From positions 162,775-226,774 of the forward strand of contig CAZWSX010000010.1 in NCBI GenBank assembly GCA_964636985.1: a stretch of 64,000 nucleotides of DNA, written 5' to 3'. The stretch is from CAZWSX01 sp964636985 (GTDB lineage Bacteria > Planctomycetota > Planctomycetia > Pirellulales > Pirellulaceae). The notes under the pieces were generated by a model, which saw only the letters and a program-made list of their open reading frames with translations, was not told where the DNA came from and ran no database searches. Made by a program: the position numbers and the translations under genes. Positions 35,529 to 43,396 of this stretch are shown here, one piece after another. How positions within the stretch are numbered: the first letter of the stretch is position 1; every line of letters starts with the position of its first letter.

Positions 35529-36830
35529 ATGCCCGGCACTGGGACTTGCGTGATTGGTTTGCAGTGGGGCGACGAAGCCAAAGGAAAGCTCGTCGACTTG
35601 CTCACGCACCGCTTCGATATCGTCGTTCGCTACCAAGGAGGGGCAAACGCTGGCCATACCGTGGTGGTCGGCGATCAAACGTACAAGTTGCATCACGTTC
35701 CCAGCGGGATTTTGAACCCGAAGGTGATGAACGTCGTCACGCCTGGGGTGGTGGTCAACCCGCCAACGATTCTTAAAGAGATCGATTCGCTGCTGGAGAA
35801 GAAGGTCGAAGTCGGCAAGAACCTGATGCTTAGCGAGCGGGCACACGTGGTATTCCCGTGGCACATCGCCGAGGACAAGGCGACGAATGTTGGGACCGCC
35901 GACCGCGAAAGCATTGGCACGACGCTGCGAGGGATTGGTCCTTGCTATCGCGACAAGGTCGGCCGCAGCAACGCGATTCGGTTGGGCGATATGTTCCGGC
36001 CCGACTTTTCAAAGCGGGTGCACGAGATTGTCGATTTGAAGAATCGATTTCTCTCGGGCTTCGCCAATCACAGCGAGCCGCCTCTTAATGCCGCTGCGAT
36101 TGTCGATGAGTACTCGGCATACGCTCGACGGCTCGAACCCTTCGTTGGCGACACAACGAACTATTTGCTCGATGCCGTGGAAGCAGGCAAGAAGCTCCTG
36201 TTCGAAGGGGCGCAAGGTTCGATGCTTGATATCGATCACGGCACATTCCCATACGTCACCAGCAGCAATGCTTCGGGCGTTGGGGTCTCGGCTGGTTCGG
36301 GAGTTCCCGGCCGCTGGATTAACAAGGTGATCGGCGTCGCCAAGGCCTACAGCACGCGCGTGGGGGGCGGGCCATTTCCGACGGAACAAGACAACGAAGC
36401 GGGCCAACGCATCCGCGAATTAGGCCGCGAGTATGGCACGACCACGGGCCGGCCGCGACGTTGTGGTTGGTTCGATGCCGTGGCGGTTCGTTATGCAGCT
36501 CGGTTGAGCGGCATCGATTGCATCTCGCTCATGATGATGGACGTGTTGAGTCTGTTGCCCGAGGTGAAGATCTGCGTGGCTTACGAACTCGATGGCAAGC
36601 GGACCGATCGCCTGCCTGGGCACGCCGACGACTTGCGGCGCGTGAAGCCGATTTACGAAACGATTCCTGGTTGGGAAGTCGACGTGACCAAGGTCCGCCG
36701 CATCGAAGACTTGCCTGCGGGTGCGAAGGCGTATCTCAAGCGCGTGAGCGAATTGGTGGGCAAGCCCGTGGAGATTGTTTCGGTCGGTCCCGATCGCGAA
36801 CAAACCATGTTCACCGGCGGCGATTGGTAG
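35529..36830 (+). CDS. purA: Adenylosuccinate synthetase
   Basis: The product has 433 residues. It couples IMP and aspartate using GTP, the first step towards AMP. Signatures are the GTP-binding GLQWGDEAKGKLVDLL, QGGANAGHTVVVG, then FPTEQDN, GATTGRPRRCGWFDAVAVRYA (in pieces here) and SVGPDREQT at the end. The catalytic Asp in QWGDEAKGK and the His in NAGHT are intact. Length is standard (about 430). It lies directly before holB on the same strand, with 26 bases between. Confidence 0.96.
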   Translation: MPGTGTCVIGLQWGDEAKGKLVDLLTHRFDIVVRYQGGANAGHTVVVGDQTYKLHHVPSGILNPKVMNVVTPGVVVNPPTILKEIDSLLEKKVEVGKNLMLSERAHVVFPWHIAEDKATNVGTADRESIGTTLRGIGPCYRDKVGRSNAIRLGDMFRPDFSKRVHEIVDLKNRFLSGFANHSEPPLNAAAIVDEYSAYARRLEPFVGDTTNYLLDAVEAGKKLLFEGAQGSMLDIDHGTFPYVTSSNASGVGVSAGSGVPGRWINKVIGVAKAYSTRVGGGPFPTEQDNEAGQRIRELGREYGTTTGRPRRCGWFDAVAVRYAARLSGIDCISLMMMDVLSLLPEVKICVAYELDGKRTDRLPGHADDLRRVKPIYETIPGWEVDVTKVRRIEDLPAGAKAYLKRVSELVGKPVEIVSVGPDREQTMFTGGDW

Positions 36831-36856
36831 ATTCAGCCGCCCGCGAGAGATTCGGC

Positions 36857-37927
36857 ATGGCATGGCTCGGATTGGTGGGACATGACGCGGCGGTGGAGCG
36901 ATTTCGCCGCGCGATCGATTCGGGACGGCTGGCCAGCACGTTTCTGTTTGTTGGCCCGGAGGGCATTGGCAAACGGCGGTTTGCTCTGCAACTAGCCAAA
37001 TCCTTTCTGTGCGAGCGATCCGACCCGGCAGAGCTCAATCCTTGCGGGCAATGTCCCGCTTGCCAGCAGGTAGCGGCGGGAACGCATCCGGATCTCGATC
37101 TGATCGCTAAGCCTGAGGATCGCTCGGAAATTCCAGTCGCTTTGTTGATTGGCGATGCCCAGCACCGGATGCGGGCGGGGCTTTGCTACAACATTTCGAT
37201 GAAGCCGGCCTCGGGCCGCCGGCGGATTGCGATTTTGGACGATGCCGACGCGCTCAATGAGGAAGGGGCCAACTGCCTGCTCAAGACGTTGGAAGAGCCT
37301 CCGCCGGGGGCGATTCTGATTCTGATTGGCACCAGCGCGCAGCGGCAATTGCCGACGATTCGCTCGCGTTCGCAGATCGTACGATTCTCACCGCTGACCA
37401 ACGAACAAGTCGCGCAGATCTTGATCGAACAAGGTTTAGCCATTTCGGAAGAGAGCGCCCGCTATGCCGCCGAATTGAGTGGCGGCAGCGTCGCCAAGGC
37501 GGTGGAACTCGTCGAGCCGCGGGTGCTGGAGTTCCGCAAGGAGTTTCTCTCGGCCTTGGCTAACATCGACATCGATGCCAACACGCTGGCCAAGAGCGTG
37601 GCCGAGTTCATTGACGAGGCAGGTAAGGAAGGCGCGGCGAAGCGAGCTCGATTTCGCCAGGTGGTCGACTTCGCCAGCACGTTCTATCGCGCCGTGCTGC
37701 TTCGTTGCGGCGAGATTGCTTCGCCGATGGATCGCGATGTCGACGAGACAGCCGATCGCGTCGCGCGCTGGTGGATTGGAGGAGGAGAGGGGGCTTCGCA
37801 CGGGTTGGAACGTTGCCTCGATGCGACGCTCGCGATCGACTCCAATGGCAACCAGGCGACGACCATCGATGCGTGGCTGGACGATTTGTCGACCATTCAT
37901 CGCACGGGCTATCCGCCGACCGTGTAG
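36857..37927 (+). CDS. holB: DNA polymerase III delta' subunit (clamp loader)
   Basis: The product has 356 residues from the ATG at 36857; the frame is open further upstream inside purA but in a different reading. It is part of the clamp-loader complex that opens the sliding clamp. The AAA+ domain has VGPEGIGKRRFALQLA (Walker A-like), the Cys4 zinc module NPCGQCPACQQVAAG, a Walker B-like ILDDADALNEEGANCLLKTLEEPP and sensor-1 IGTSAQRQLPTIRSRSQ. These match bacterial HolB. The C-terminal helical domain is less conserved. Two copies of repeat family A follow the stop. Confidence 0.92.
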   Translation: MAWLGLVGHDAAVERFRRAIDSGRLASTFLFVGPEGIGKRRFALQLAKSFLCERSDPAELNPCGQCPACQQVAAGTHPDLDLIAKPEDRSEIPVALLIGDAQHRMRAGLCYNISMKPASGRRRIAILDDADALNEEGANCLLKTLEEPPPGAILILIGTSAQRQLPTIRSRSQIVRFSPLTNEQVAQILIEQGLAISEESARYAAELSGGSVAKAVELVEPRVLEFRKEFLSALANIDIDANTLAKSVAEFIDEAGKEGAAKRARFRQVVDFASTFYRAVLLRCGEIASPMDRDVDETADRVARWWIGGGEGASHGLERCLDATLAIDSNGNQATTIDAWLDDLSTIHRTGYPPTV

Positions 37928-37932
37928 GTGTC

Positions 37933-37953
37933 GCCGCGTTCGCCGGAATGCGG
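37933..37953. repeat. Palindromic repeat family A, degenerate copy 5
   Basis: GCCGCGTTC, GCC, GGAATGCGG. One arm has diverged. It starts six bases after the holB stop. Confidence 0.75.
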
Positions 37954-37988
37954 AGGGGTGTGCGGCCTGCGGCAGAACTTGCAGGGCC

Positions 37989-38013
37989 CCGCACTCTTGG
38001 CGAGTGCGGCTAC
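37989..38013. repeat. Palindromic repeat family A, copy 6
   Basis: CCGCACTC, TTGGC, GAGTGCGG, then CTAC. It lies 31 bases ahead of the next gene start. Confidence 0.88.
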
Positions 38014-38043
38014 AATGTTTTCGACCTCTTAAGGAAGTCCCCG

Positions 38044-38523
38044 ATGCCACGATTTGCCGTTCTGTTGCACGAGACGCCGGGTGACTATGTTCGGCCTACG
38101 CACTACGACGTCATGTTGGAAGACGGCGACAGTCTCATCACATTCGCTGTGCCTCTTACGCCGGAAACCGATCACGCGCAGTTGGTCGAGCGGCTGCCGA
38201 ACCATCGCATCGAGTACTTGCAGTACGAAGGAGAGGTCGCGCGCAATCGCGGTCGTGTGAAACGCATCGATCAGGGAACATTCGAGTGGGTTGATCGAAC
38301 GGAAAATCAGTGGCGCGTGCGCGTGATGGGAAAGTCGCTGCAAGGAGTGCTGCGTTTCGATCATGTTCGCAACGAAGGTTTGCAAATCCAGATTGGCGAG
38401 CCGCCCAAGCATCCGACCAATGGTTCGCATGCGGCAGAAACCAAGCAGAGCGAAACTCCTGCCGAACGTTGGATGATGTGGTTCTTACCCGATGACGATC
38501 CACATCGGCGGCCGACGAAATGA
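38044..38523 (+). CDS. Stand-alone LigD-type 3'-phosphoesterase-like protein
   Basis: The product has 159 residues from the ATG at 38044, with AAGGAAG six bases upstream. It resembles the N-terminal phosphoesterase (PE) domain of bacterial LigD: FAVLLHETPGD, then RPTHYDVMLEDGDSLITFAVP with conserved His and HYD, NHRIEYLQYEGEVARNRGRV, and QGTFEW. The LigD PE domain trims 3'-phosphate ends during non-homologous end joining. The loop between the first His and THYD is longer than in LigD. No ligase or polymerase domain follows, so this is a free PE domain whose partner is unknown. Confidence 0.8.
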   Translation: MPRFAVLLHETPGDYVRPTHYDVMLEDGDSLITFAVPLTPETDHAQLVERLPNHRIEYLQYEGEVARNRGRVKRIDQGTFEWVDRTENQWRVRVMGKSLQGVLRFDHVRNEGLQIQIGEPPKHPTNGSHAAETKQSETPAERWMMWFLPDDDPHRRPTK

Positions 38524-38547
38524 TCGTGCGCTATCTCTCGTGCGCAA

Positions 38548-38584
38548 TAAAAAACCCCGTCGCTTACTAGAGCAAGTGACGGGG
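38548..38584 (-). terminator. Intrinsic terminator on the minus strand, with no gene before it
   Basis: On the minus strand CCCCGTC and GACGGGG (38578-38584 and 38555-38561) pair around a 16-base loop and are followed by six T (38549-38554). No minus-strand coding sequence leads into it, so a short non-coding RNA or an antisense transcript may end here. Confidence 0.6.
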
Positions 38585-38897
38585 CCGGAACAGAGAAGAG
38601 GCCGAATTTGAGGTGATCGAATGCCCGCTGAGGCGCGACCCACTCTGTGAGAATAAAAAAGTAAAAAACTCTGTCTCCGCTGGTAATGTAACCAAACCAA
38701 TCCAGATGTCCAGGATTTTGCGTGAGGGAAACCACCCTATTTCTTGCCCCATAGGGGTGATGACGAGCATTGGCTGGACCGGATCGTAAGGAAGGCCAAG
38801 GAGAAGACGTTCCATCTTGGCTGGCGATGGTTTCGCCGCCCCATCTTGTCGCATACTCTTACGCCTGTTGCAGTTGCGATTCAAAGGAGCGGCAAAC
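38585..38897. other. Gap upstream of the IMPase-family gene, possible small-RNA region
   Basis: With the terminator, about 374 bases between two plus-strand genes hold no supported coding sequence. Two A-runs (38654-38660 and 38664-38668) read as T-runs on the minus strand. An imperfect hairpin lies at about 38733-38760 (CCCTAT / ATAGGG). A minus-strand transcript from about 38760 to 38549 is possible; the promoter is not visible to me. Confidence 0.35.
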
Positions 38898-39689
38898 GTG
38901 GACGATTTGCAGTGGTGGTGCGAAAAGGTCGCCCGGATCGGGGGCGAAGAGCTGCTGAAGTGGCAAAACAAGATCAACGCACGGGAGAAGGCACCCAACG
39001 ACCTGGTAACCGAGGCGGACCTGGCCTCGCAGAGAGCGATTCGCCTTGCCATTGCGGGCCAGTTTCCCGACCACGATTTTTTGGGGGAAGAACAGGACCC
39101 CGAGGCGATCGAAACGGCCAGCGGAGCGGAGTATCGCTGGGTGGTCGATCCGCTGGACGGCACGGCGAACTACGTCCATGGCTTGCCCAATTTCGCCGTT
39201 TCGGTGGCTGTGGAACGGCGCGGAGAGGTCCAGGCAGGCGTTGTTTACGACCCGACGACCAACGAGTGTTTCTCGGCGGCCCTTGGAAAAACGGCCCTTT
39301 TGAATGGCCAGCCGATTCGCCCGAGCGGTTGCGCCACGGCTGCCAACGCGATGGTGGCGGCGAGTTTTTCGGCCAAGGTGCCGCGCAATTCGATCGAAGT
39401 GCTGCGATTTATCGAGGCGGTGCACAACTGCCAGGGGATTCGCCGGTTCGGATCGGCCGCCCTTAACTTATGTTATGTGGCTTGCGGCCGGTTGGATTCT
39501 TACTGGGCGACATCCGTCAGATGGTGGGACGTCGCCGCAGGACTGCTGGTTGTTCGGCAAGCCGGGGGCGTCGCGGTGGGCTTTGGGGGCGGAGAGATCC
39601 GCCCCGAACGGCCCGAAATCCTGGTGTCCGCCACGTCGCCGCTTCAAGAGGAGATGCTTGGTTTATTCAAGGCCCTACCCTCGTCATAA
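38898..39689 (+). CDS. Inositol monophosphatase family protein (SuhB-like)
   Basis: The product has 263 residues from the GTG at 38898, preceded by AAAGGAG at good spacing. The frame is open 27 codons upstream without a ribosome site. IMPase motifs are NDLVTEADLASQRAI, LGEEQDPE, VVDPLDGTANYVHGLPNFAVSVA and RWWDVAAGLLVVRQAGG, which supply the metal and phosphate ligands. The ANYVHGLP type matches inositol monophosphatase/SuhB rather than the HisN-like paralogue at 9695. The substrate is a sugar phosphate or inositol phosphate. Length is as expected (about 265). Confidence 0.88.
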   Translation: MDDLQWWCEKVARIGGEELLKWQNKINAREKAPNDLVTEADLASQRAIRLAIAGQFPDHDFLGEEQDPEAIETASGAEYRWVVDPLDGTANYVHGLPNFAVSVAVERRGEVQAGVVYDPTTNECFSAALGKTALLNGQPIRPSGCATAANAMVAASFSAKVPRNSIEVLRFIEAVHNCQGIRRFGSAALNLCYVACGRLDSYWATSVRWWDVAAGLLVVRQAGGVAVGFGGGEIRPERPEILVSATSPLQEEMLGLFKALPSS

Positions 39690-40018
39690 TGGTGCTAACC
39701 GTTCCCGTCCGGCCCCGGTCGGGAGCGTTGCCTCGGTGAGGAGATTTGGACTCGCACCCCGCGCCAGATAAACTTAATGCTGGCTGTCGCGTTTCCCGAC
39801 GTGGCAGTTCTCCTCATTTTGACTTATCGACGCCTCGGTGAACGTTTCGGCGTGCCGACGCGAGTAACGTGTTTCGGGAAACCGTTCGAAGTTGCGTTCG
39901 CAGCCCGGCAGCGATCTATCGCTAGCATGGGCCGAAAACGACTTCGCCAGATGGGTATTGGCATGGCGAGGACGCCGGCCGGTAATCCCGTTTGGCGTAA
40001 CGGTTTCAAGGAGTCGTG
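39690..40018. other. Gap before the giant-protein operon
   Basis: About 330 bases with no supported gene. Part (about 39700-39760) is GC-rich and can fold (GTCCGGCC, GGTCGGGAG) but shows no terminator. Since both giant genes start at 40019, this gap should contain their promoter. I cannot identify it. Confidence 0.4.
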
Positions 40019-43000
40019 ATGCAAAACGATCGGCAACACCCCGCTCTGGCGATACATCTTCGCCACCAATGGCGTGTTGCGGCATGGATGTTTTTGCTGG
40101 CGTTTCTGACTTTGGGAACGGCCGGGGTCCTTCTGTGGGCCCAGGAGCCCGCGCCGCCGGGCGAGCCTTCCGACGACGAACCGCGCCCCAATCCAATCGT
40201 CGAGGAATCGAAGCCGGGCGTGATGTGGGTTCGCAACGCCAAGGGCCAATACATCAAAGTCATTGATATCTCGTTCGAACGGCTCCACGAGTTGCTGGAA
40301 AAGTCGGAAGGGGAGGGGCGCGACACGCCCCCCAAGTACACGCTGGAAAAGGCGAACGGGCGAGGAGAAGTTCGCGACCTGCACTGCGAGTGGACGTGCG
40401 ATTTCGCCGTTCGCGTTCGCGAGCCGGGTTGGGTGAAGGTTCCGCTCAAGCTGCAGGGCATGGCGCTGCGGTCGGGCCTGAAATACGAAGGTCCTACCGA
40501 AGCCTTTTTGAGCTACGACAATCACCTGCACGGTTATGTGGCCTGGCTTCGCGGTGCCGAACCGGGAATCCACCGGTTGGCGCTCGAGGCCACGACGAGC
40601 GTGCAAGCGCCGTCGGAAGAGAACCGGATGCAATTCGAGTGGCCGCGTGCCAACGAATCGACCCTGACCGTCGTGATGCCCAACGCGGTTCACGATCCCA
40701 GCCTTTCATCGGGCGAAGGATCGTTGACGTCTCGCGTTGAAGGAGACAAATCGGTCGTCCAGATTGTGGGAGCCAGCGGCAAGATGGCTCTTGGATGGAA
40801 GGACACCCCGTCCTCGGCCTCCACGGCCCGGAGCACGGTCGAAGTCAGCTGCGATGTGGTATGGCGGATAGAGAAGCCCCAATCGGCAACCGGTGAGGCT
40901 TCGCTCGGCATTCGCCCGTTGCTTGGAAGCACCGCCCGAACCCTGTTCGTGCGGTTGCCGAATGACGCGCAGTGGACTCCCCCTAACACGACACAGCCGC
41001 TTTGGCGTGCTGAACGGGTGGCCCTTTCTGACTTGCCGAGTTCGCTTGCGGAATTCGTCCCCAAGTGGAGTCGCGATGCGGAATTTTTGCGGCTGTCGCT
41101 GGAGGCCAACGCGCCCGAATGGCCGGCCGAAATTGCGCTGGCTGTCGCTGCGAAGCCTGTAGCCAATACGGCGCCCGCCGTTTTTAGTCTGGATGGTTTC
41201 GACGTCTTGGGTGCCGTCAAGCAGTATGGCTCTGTTGAAATCACCGCACCGACCACAGTCGACGTTCGCTGCTCGGGGGACGAATCGGTCGTTCGCAACG
41301 AGTCGACGGCACCTGCGACGGCCGTACCTGATGGCCGAAGTGTGGGGAGCTATAAGTTCACATCGCAGCCGTACCAATTGTCAGCCACGGTTGCCCGGCA
41401 GGCTGCGCGCGTTTCGTGCGAGCCGGCGTACACGGTCGCAATTGAAGGAAATCAAGCCACGCTCGATGCGACCTTCAAGTTTCGCGTTCGCGGAGTTCGG
41501 GAAGCTCCTTTGACCATTGATCTAGCCGGGTGGGTTTTAGAAAGCGTCTCGCCCAGCGAGGCGCAGGTCACGACGGACGACGAGGCGAGTGCCACTAGCC
41601 CAAGCGATCCCAGTAAAAACAAACTTGAGATCGGCTTAGGGAACGGCCGCGAGATGACGGTTCGAGTCACCGCACGCAAACCCATCCTGGAAGGGCGAAT
41701 TGAATTCGATGTGCCCAAGGTTGAAGGGGTCTCGCTAACGCCAGCAAACTGGACCATTCGGCCCGACGCGAACGTGGTGGTGGTTCCCAATGAGGTTCGC
41801 GGTCTCTCGGCAGAAACGCGCGGTTCGGCTTCGTCGGGTACGCTCGTCTACCGCGAAAACGTGACCGGCGAGGGAGCCCACTTTTCGGGAGCCGTCCGTT
41901 CCGCCGTCCGACAATTAGCCATCACCAGGCGAGTGCAGGCCGTGGCGAACCGACAAGGATTGGCGGTCGAGGAACTGTGGGAAGCCCGGTTGTCGCACGG
42001 CACGACGGAGGAGCTTTCGATCGTTCCGCCAGCCGGCGCGGAATCTTTTTCGGTAACGCTGCAGGGGCAGCCTGTTCCCAATGAAACCGTAGAGGTCGAC
42101 GGCAAACCGATATTCCGGATCGCTTTGGGCAAAACCCCTCCGCGCGATCTTCATTTGCGATTTAGCTACGCAATCGCGTTTCCCGAGGCGACGGAGCAGA
42201 AACCCGCTCCGTTTGAACTCCCCTTGGTAAGCCCTCGCTTCGATGGGGATGTTCGCTGGACCAGTGGCCAAGGGTACGTGGAGTGGGACGGTCCTATTTT
42301 TTTGAATCTGACCTCCAAACCGTTAAGTCGCCCGACCGCAGAATCGAGCCGAAAGTATCGGCTCGCGCTGTCTAACGAGGACCTTGGCGAATCGGTCGGC
42401 TTAACGTTGTCCTTAGGCGCCGGGGCCTCGCAAAATAGCACCGTCATTCCACGTGCGTGGATGCAAACATGGCTCGCCGAGGGTTCGCGGCGAGATCACG
42501 TGGTGTGGCGGCTGGTGACCGACCGCTCGCGGGTGGTCACCGAAATCAATCCCGCCAACTTCGCCGAGACGGCGTTCCTGTTGGACGGCCGCGTGGTCGC
42601 GCCGACCATCATCGGAGACCGCCTGGCAATCGAGTTGCCTGCTCAGCGGTCTTTCGAGGGGACCTATGTTTTGGAAGCGTGGTTGCTCAAGCGGGAAGAT
42701 GATCGAACGAGCATCGACTTTCCGGTGGCGCTCGATGATGCCCGTCCGCGTCAGTTTCTTTGGCATTTAACACCGCCTAACGACCAATGGATGCTCACAT
42801 CGCCGACGGGATTTACGTCGGAGATGGGAACGGTTTGGCCGTTTGGAATGGGTGAAAGTACGTCGGCCATCGACGTCGAGAAGGCGCGCCGTTGGATCGG
42901 CTTGACGGTGCCCCACGACGAAGGCATGTCGCCGCCGAAGTATGCGCTGAGCGCGTTCGATGTTCCGCCGTCGGTCGCATTATCGCTGTTGCCTGGTCGA

Positions 43001-43396
43001 TGGCTGGCAGCGGGCATCGCAATTGGTGTTTTCCTCTCGGCATGGCTGGGGATTCAACTGCGCCGATCGTCCTGGTGGCTCCTGATCGCCGTCGCAAGTG
43101 TGGGAGTGCTGGCCGCACTGCAAATGACGCTTATCGCCCCGCTGGTCGCCATCGCGGCCGTCCTGGCCGCTTTTGCGGCGGCGGTACGCGAGATTGCCGG
43201 GTGGCTGTTTGGGATCGCGGATGCGGGAACTGTCGAGTCGCCTGTGACGAACTCGGCGCGAAACGTTCCCACGCCGTCAAACGTTCCGTCGCCTGCTTCG
43301 TCGAGGCCGGCTAAACGCGAGTTGGGCTCGAGCCGCTTGGGAGGCGGGCAGTCGCCCGTTCTGCAATCCACAGAAGGCGTCGACGTGAATCCATGA
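40019..43396 (+). CDS. Giant-protein operon, protein 1: exported beta-rich membrane-anchored protein (1125 residues)
   Basis: The ATG at 40019 has AAGGAG five bases upstream; the GTG just before it is too close. A membrane/signal segment lies at about 22-40 (AAWMFLLAFLTLGTAGVLL). It is followed by a Pro/Glu-rich linker, then a module with FERLHELLEKSEG and KYTLEKANGRGEVRDLHCEW, and then about 850 residues of probable beta-sandwich repeats. Near the C-terminus (about 990-1066) there are three to four membrane helices (WLAAGIAIGVFLSAWLGIQL, WWLLIAVASVGVLAAL). A Pro/Ser-rich tail ends the protein. I do not recognise the family. It is likely anchored in the cell envelope with most of the mass outside the cytoplasm. 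The stop overlaps the start of protein 2. Confidence 0.8.
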   Translation: MQNDRQHPALAIHLRHQWRVAAWMFLLAFLTLGTAGVLLWAQEPAPPGEPSDDEPRPNPIVEESKPGVMWVRNAKGQYIKVIDISFERLHELLEKSEGEGRDTPPKYTLEKANGRGEVRDLHCEWTCDFAVRVREPGWVKVPLKLQGMALRSGLKYEGPTEAFLSYDNHLHGYVAWLRGAEPGIHRLALEATTSVQAPSEENRMQFEWPRANESTLTVVMPNAVHDPSLSSGEGSLTSRVEGDKSVVQIVGASGKMALGWKDTPSSASTARSTVEVSCDVVWRIEKPQSATGEASLGIRPLLGSTARTLFVRLPNDAQWTPPNTTQPLWRAERVALSDLPSSLAEFVPKWSRDAEFLRLSLEANAPEWPAEIALAVAAKPVANTAPAVFSLDGFDVLGAVKQYGSVEITAPTTVDVRCSGDESVVRNESTAPATAVPDGRSVGSYKFTSQPYQLSATVARQAARVSCEPAYTVAIEGNQATLDATFKFRVRGVREAPLTIDLAGWVLESVSPSEAQVTTDDEASATSPSDPSKNKLEIGLGNGREMTVRVTARKPILEGRIEFDVPKVEGVSLTPANWTIRPDANVVVVPNEVRGLSAETRGSASSGTLVYRENVTGEGAHFSGAVRSAVRQLAITRRVQAVANRQGLAVEELWEARLSHGTTEELSIVPPAGAESFSVTLQGQPVPNETVEVDGKPIFRIALGKTPPRDLHLRFSYAIAFPEATEQKPAPFELPLVSPRFDGDVRWTSGQGYVEWDGPIFLNLTSKPLSRPTAESSRKYRLALSNEDLGESVGLTLSLGAGASQNSTVIPRAWMQTWLAEGSRRDHVVWRLVTDRSRVVTEINPANFAETAFLLDGRVVAPTIIGDRLAIELPAQRSFEGTYVLEAWLLKREDDRTSIDFPVALDDARPRQFLWHLTPPNDQWMLTSPTGFTSEMGTVWPFGMGESTSAIDVEKARRWIGLTVPHDEGMSPPKYALSAFDVPPSVALSLLPGRWLAAGIAIGVFLSAWLGIQLRRSSWWLLIAVASVGVLAALQMTLIAPLVAIAAVLAAFAAAVREIAGWLFGIADAGTVESPVTNSARNVPTPSNVPSPASSRPAKRELGSSRLGGGQSPVLQSTEGVDVNP

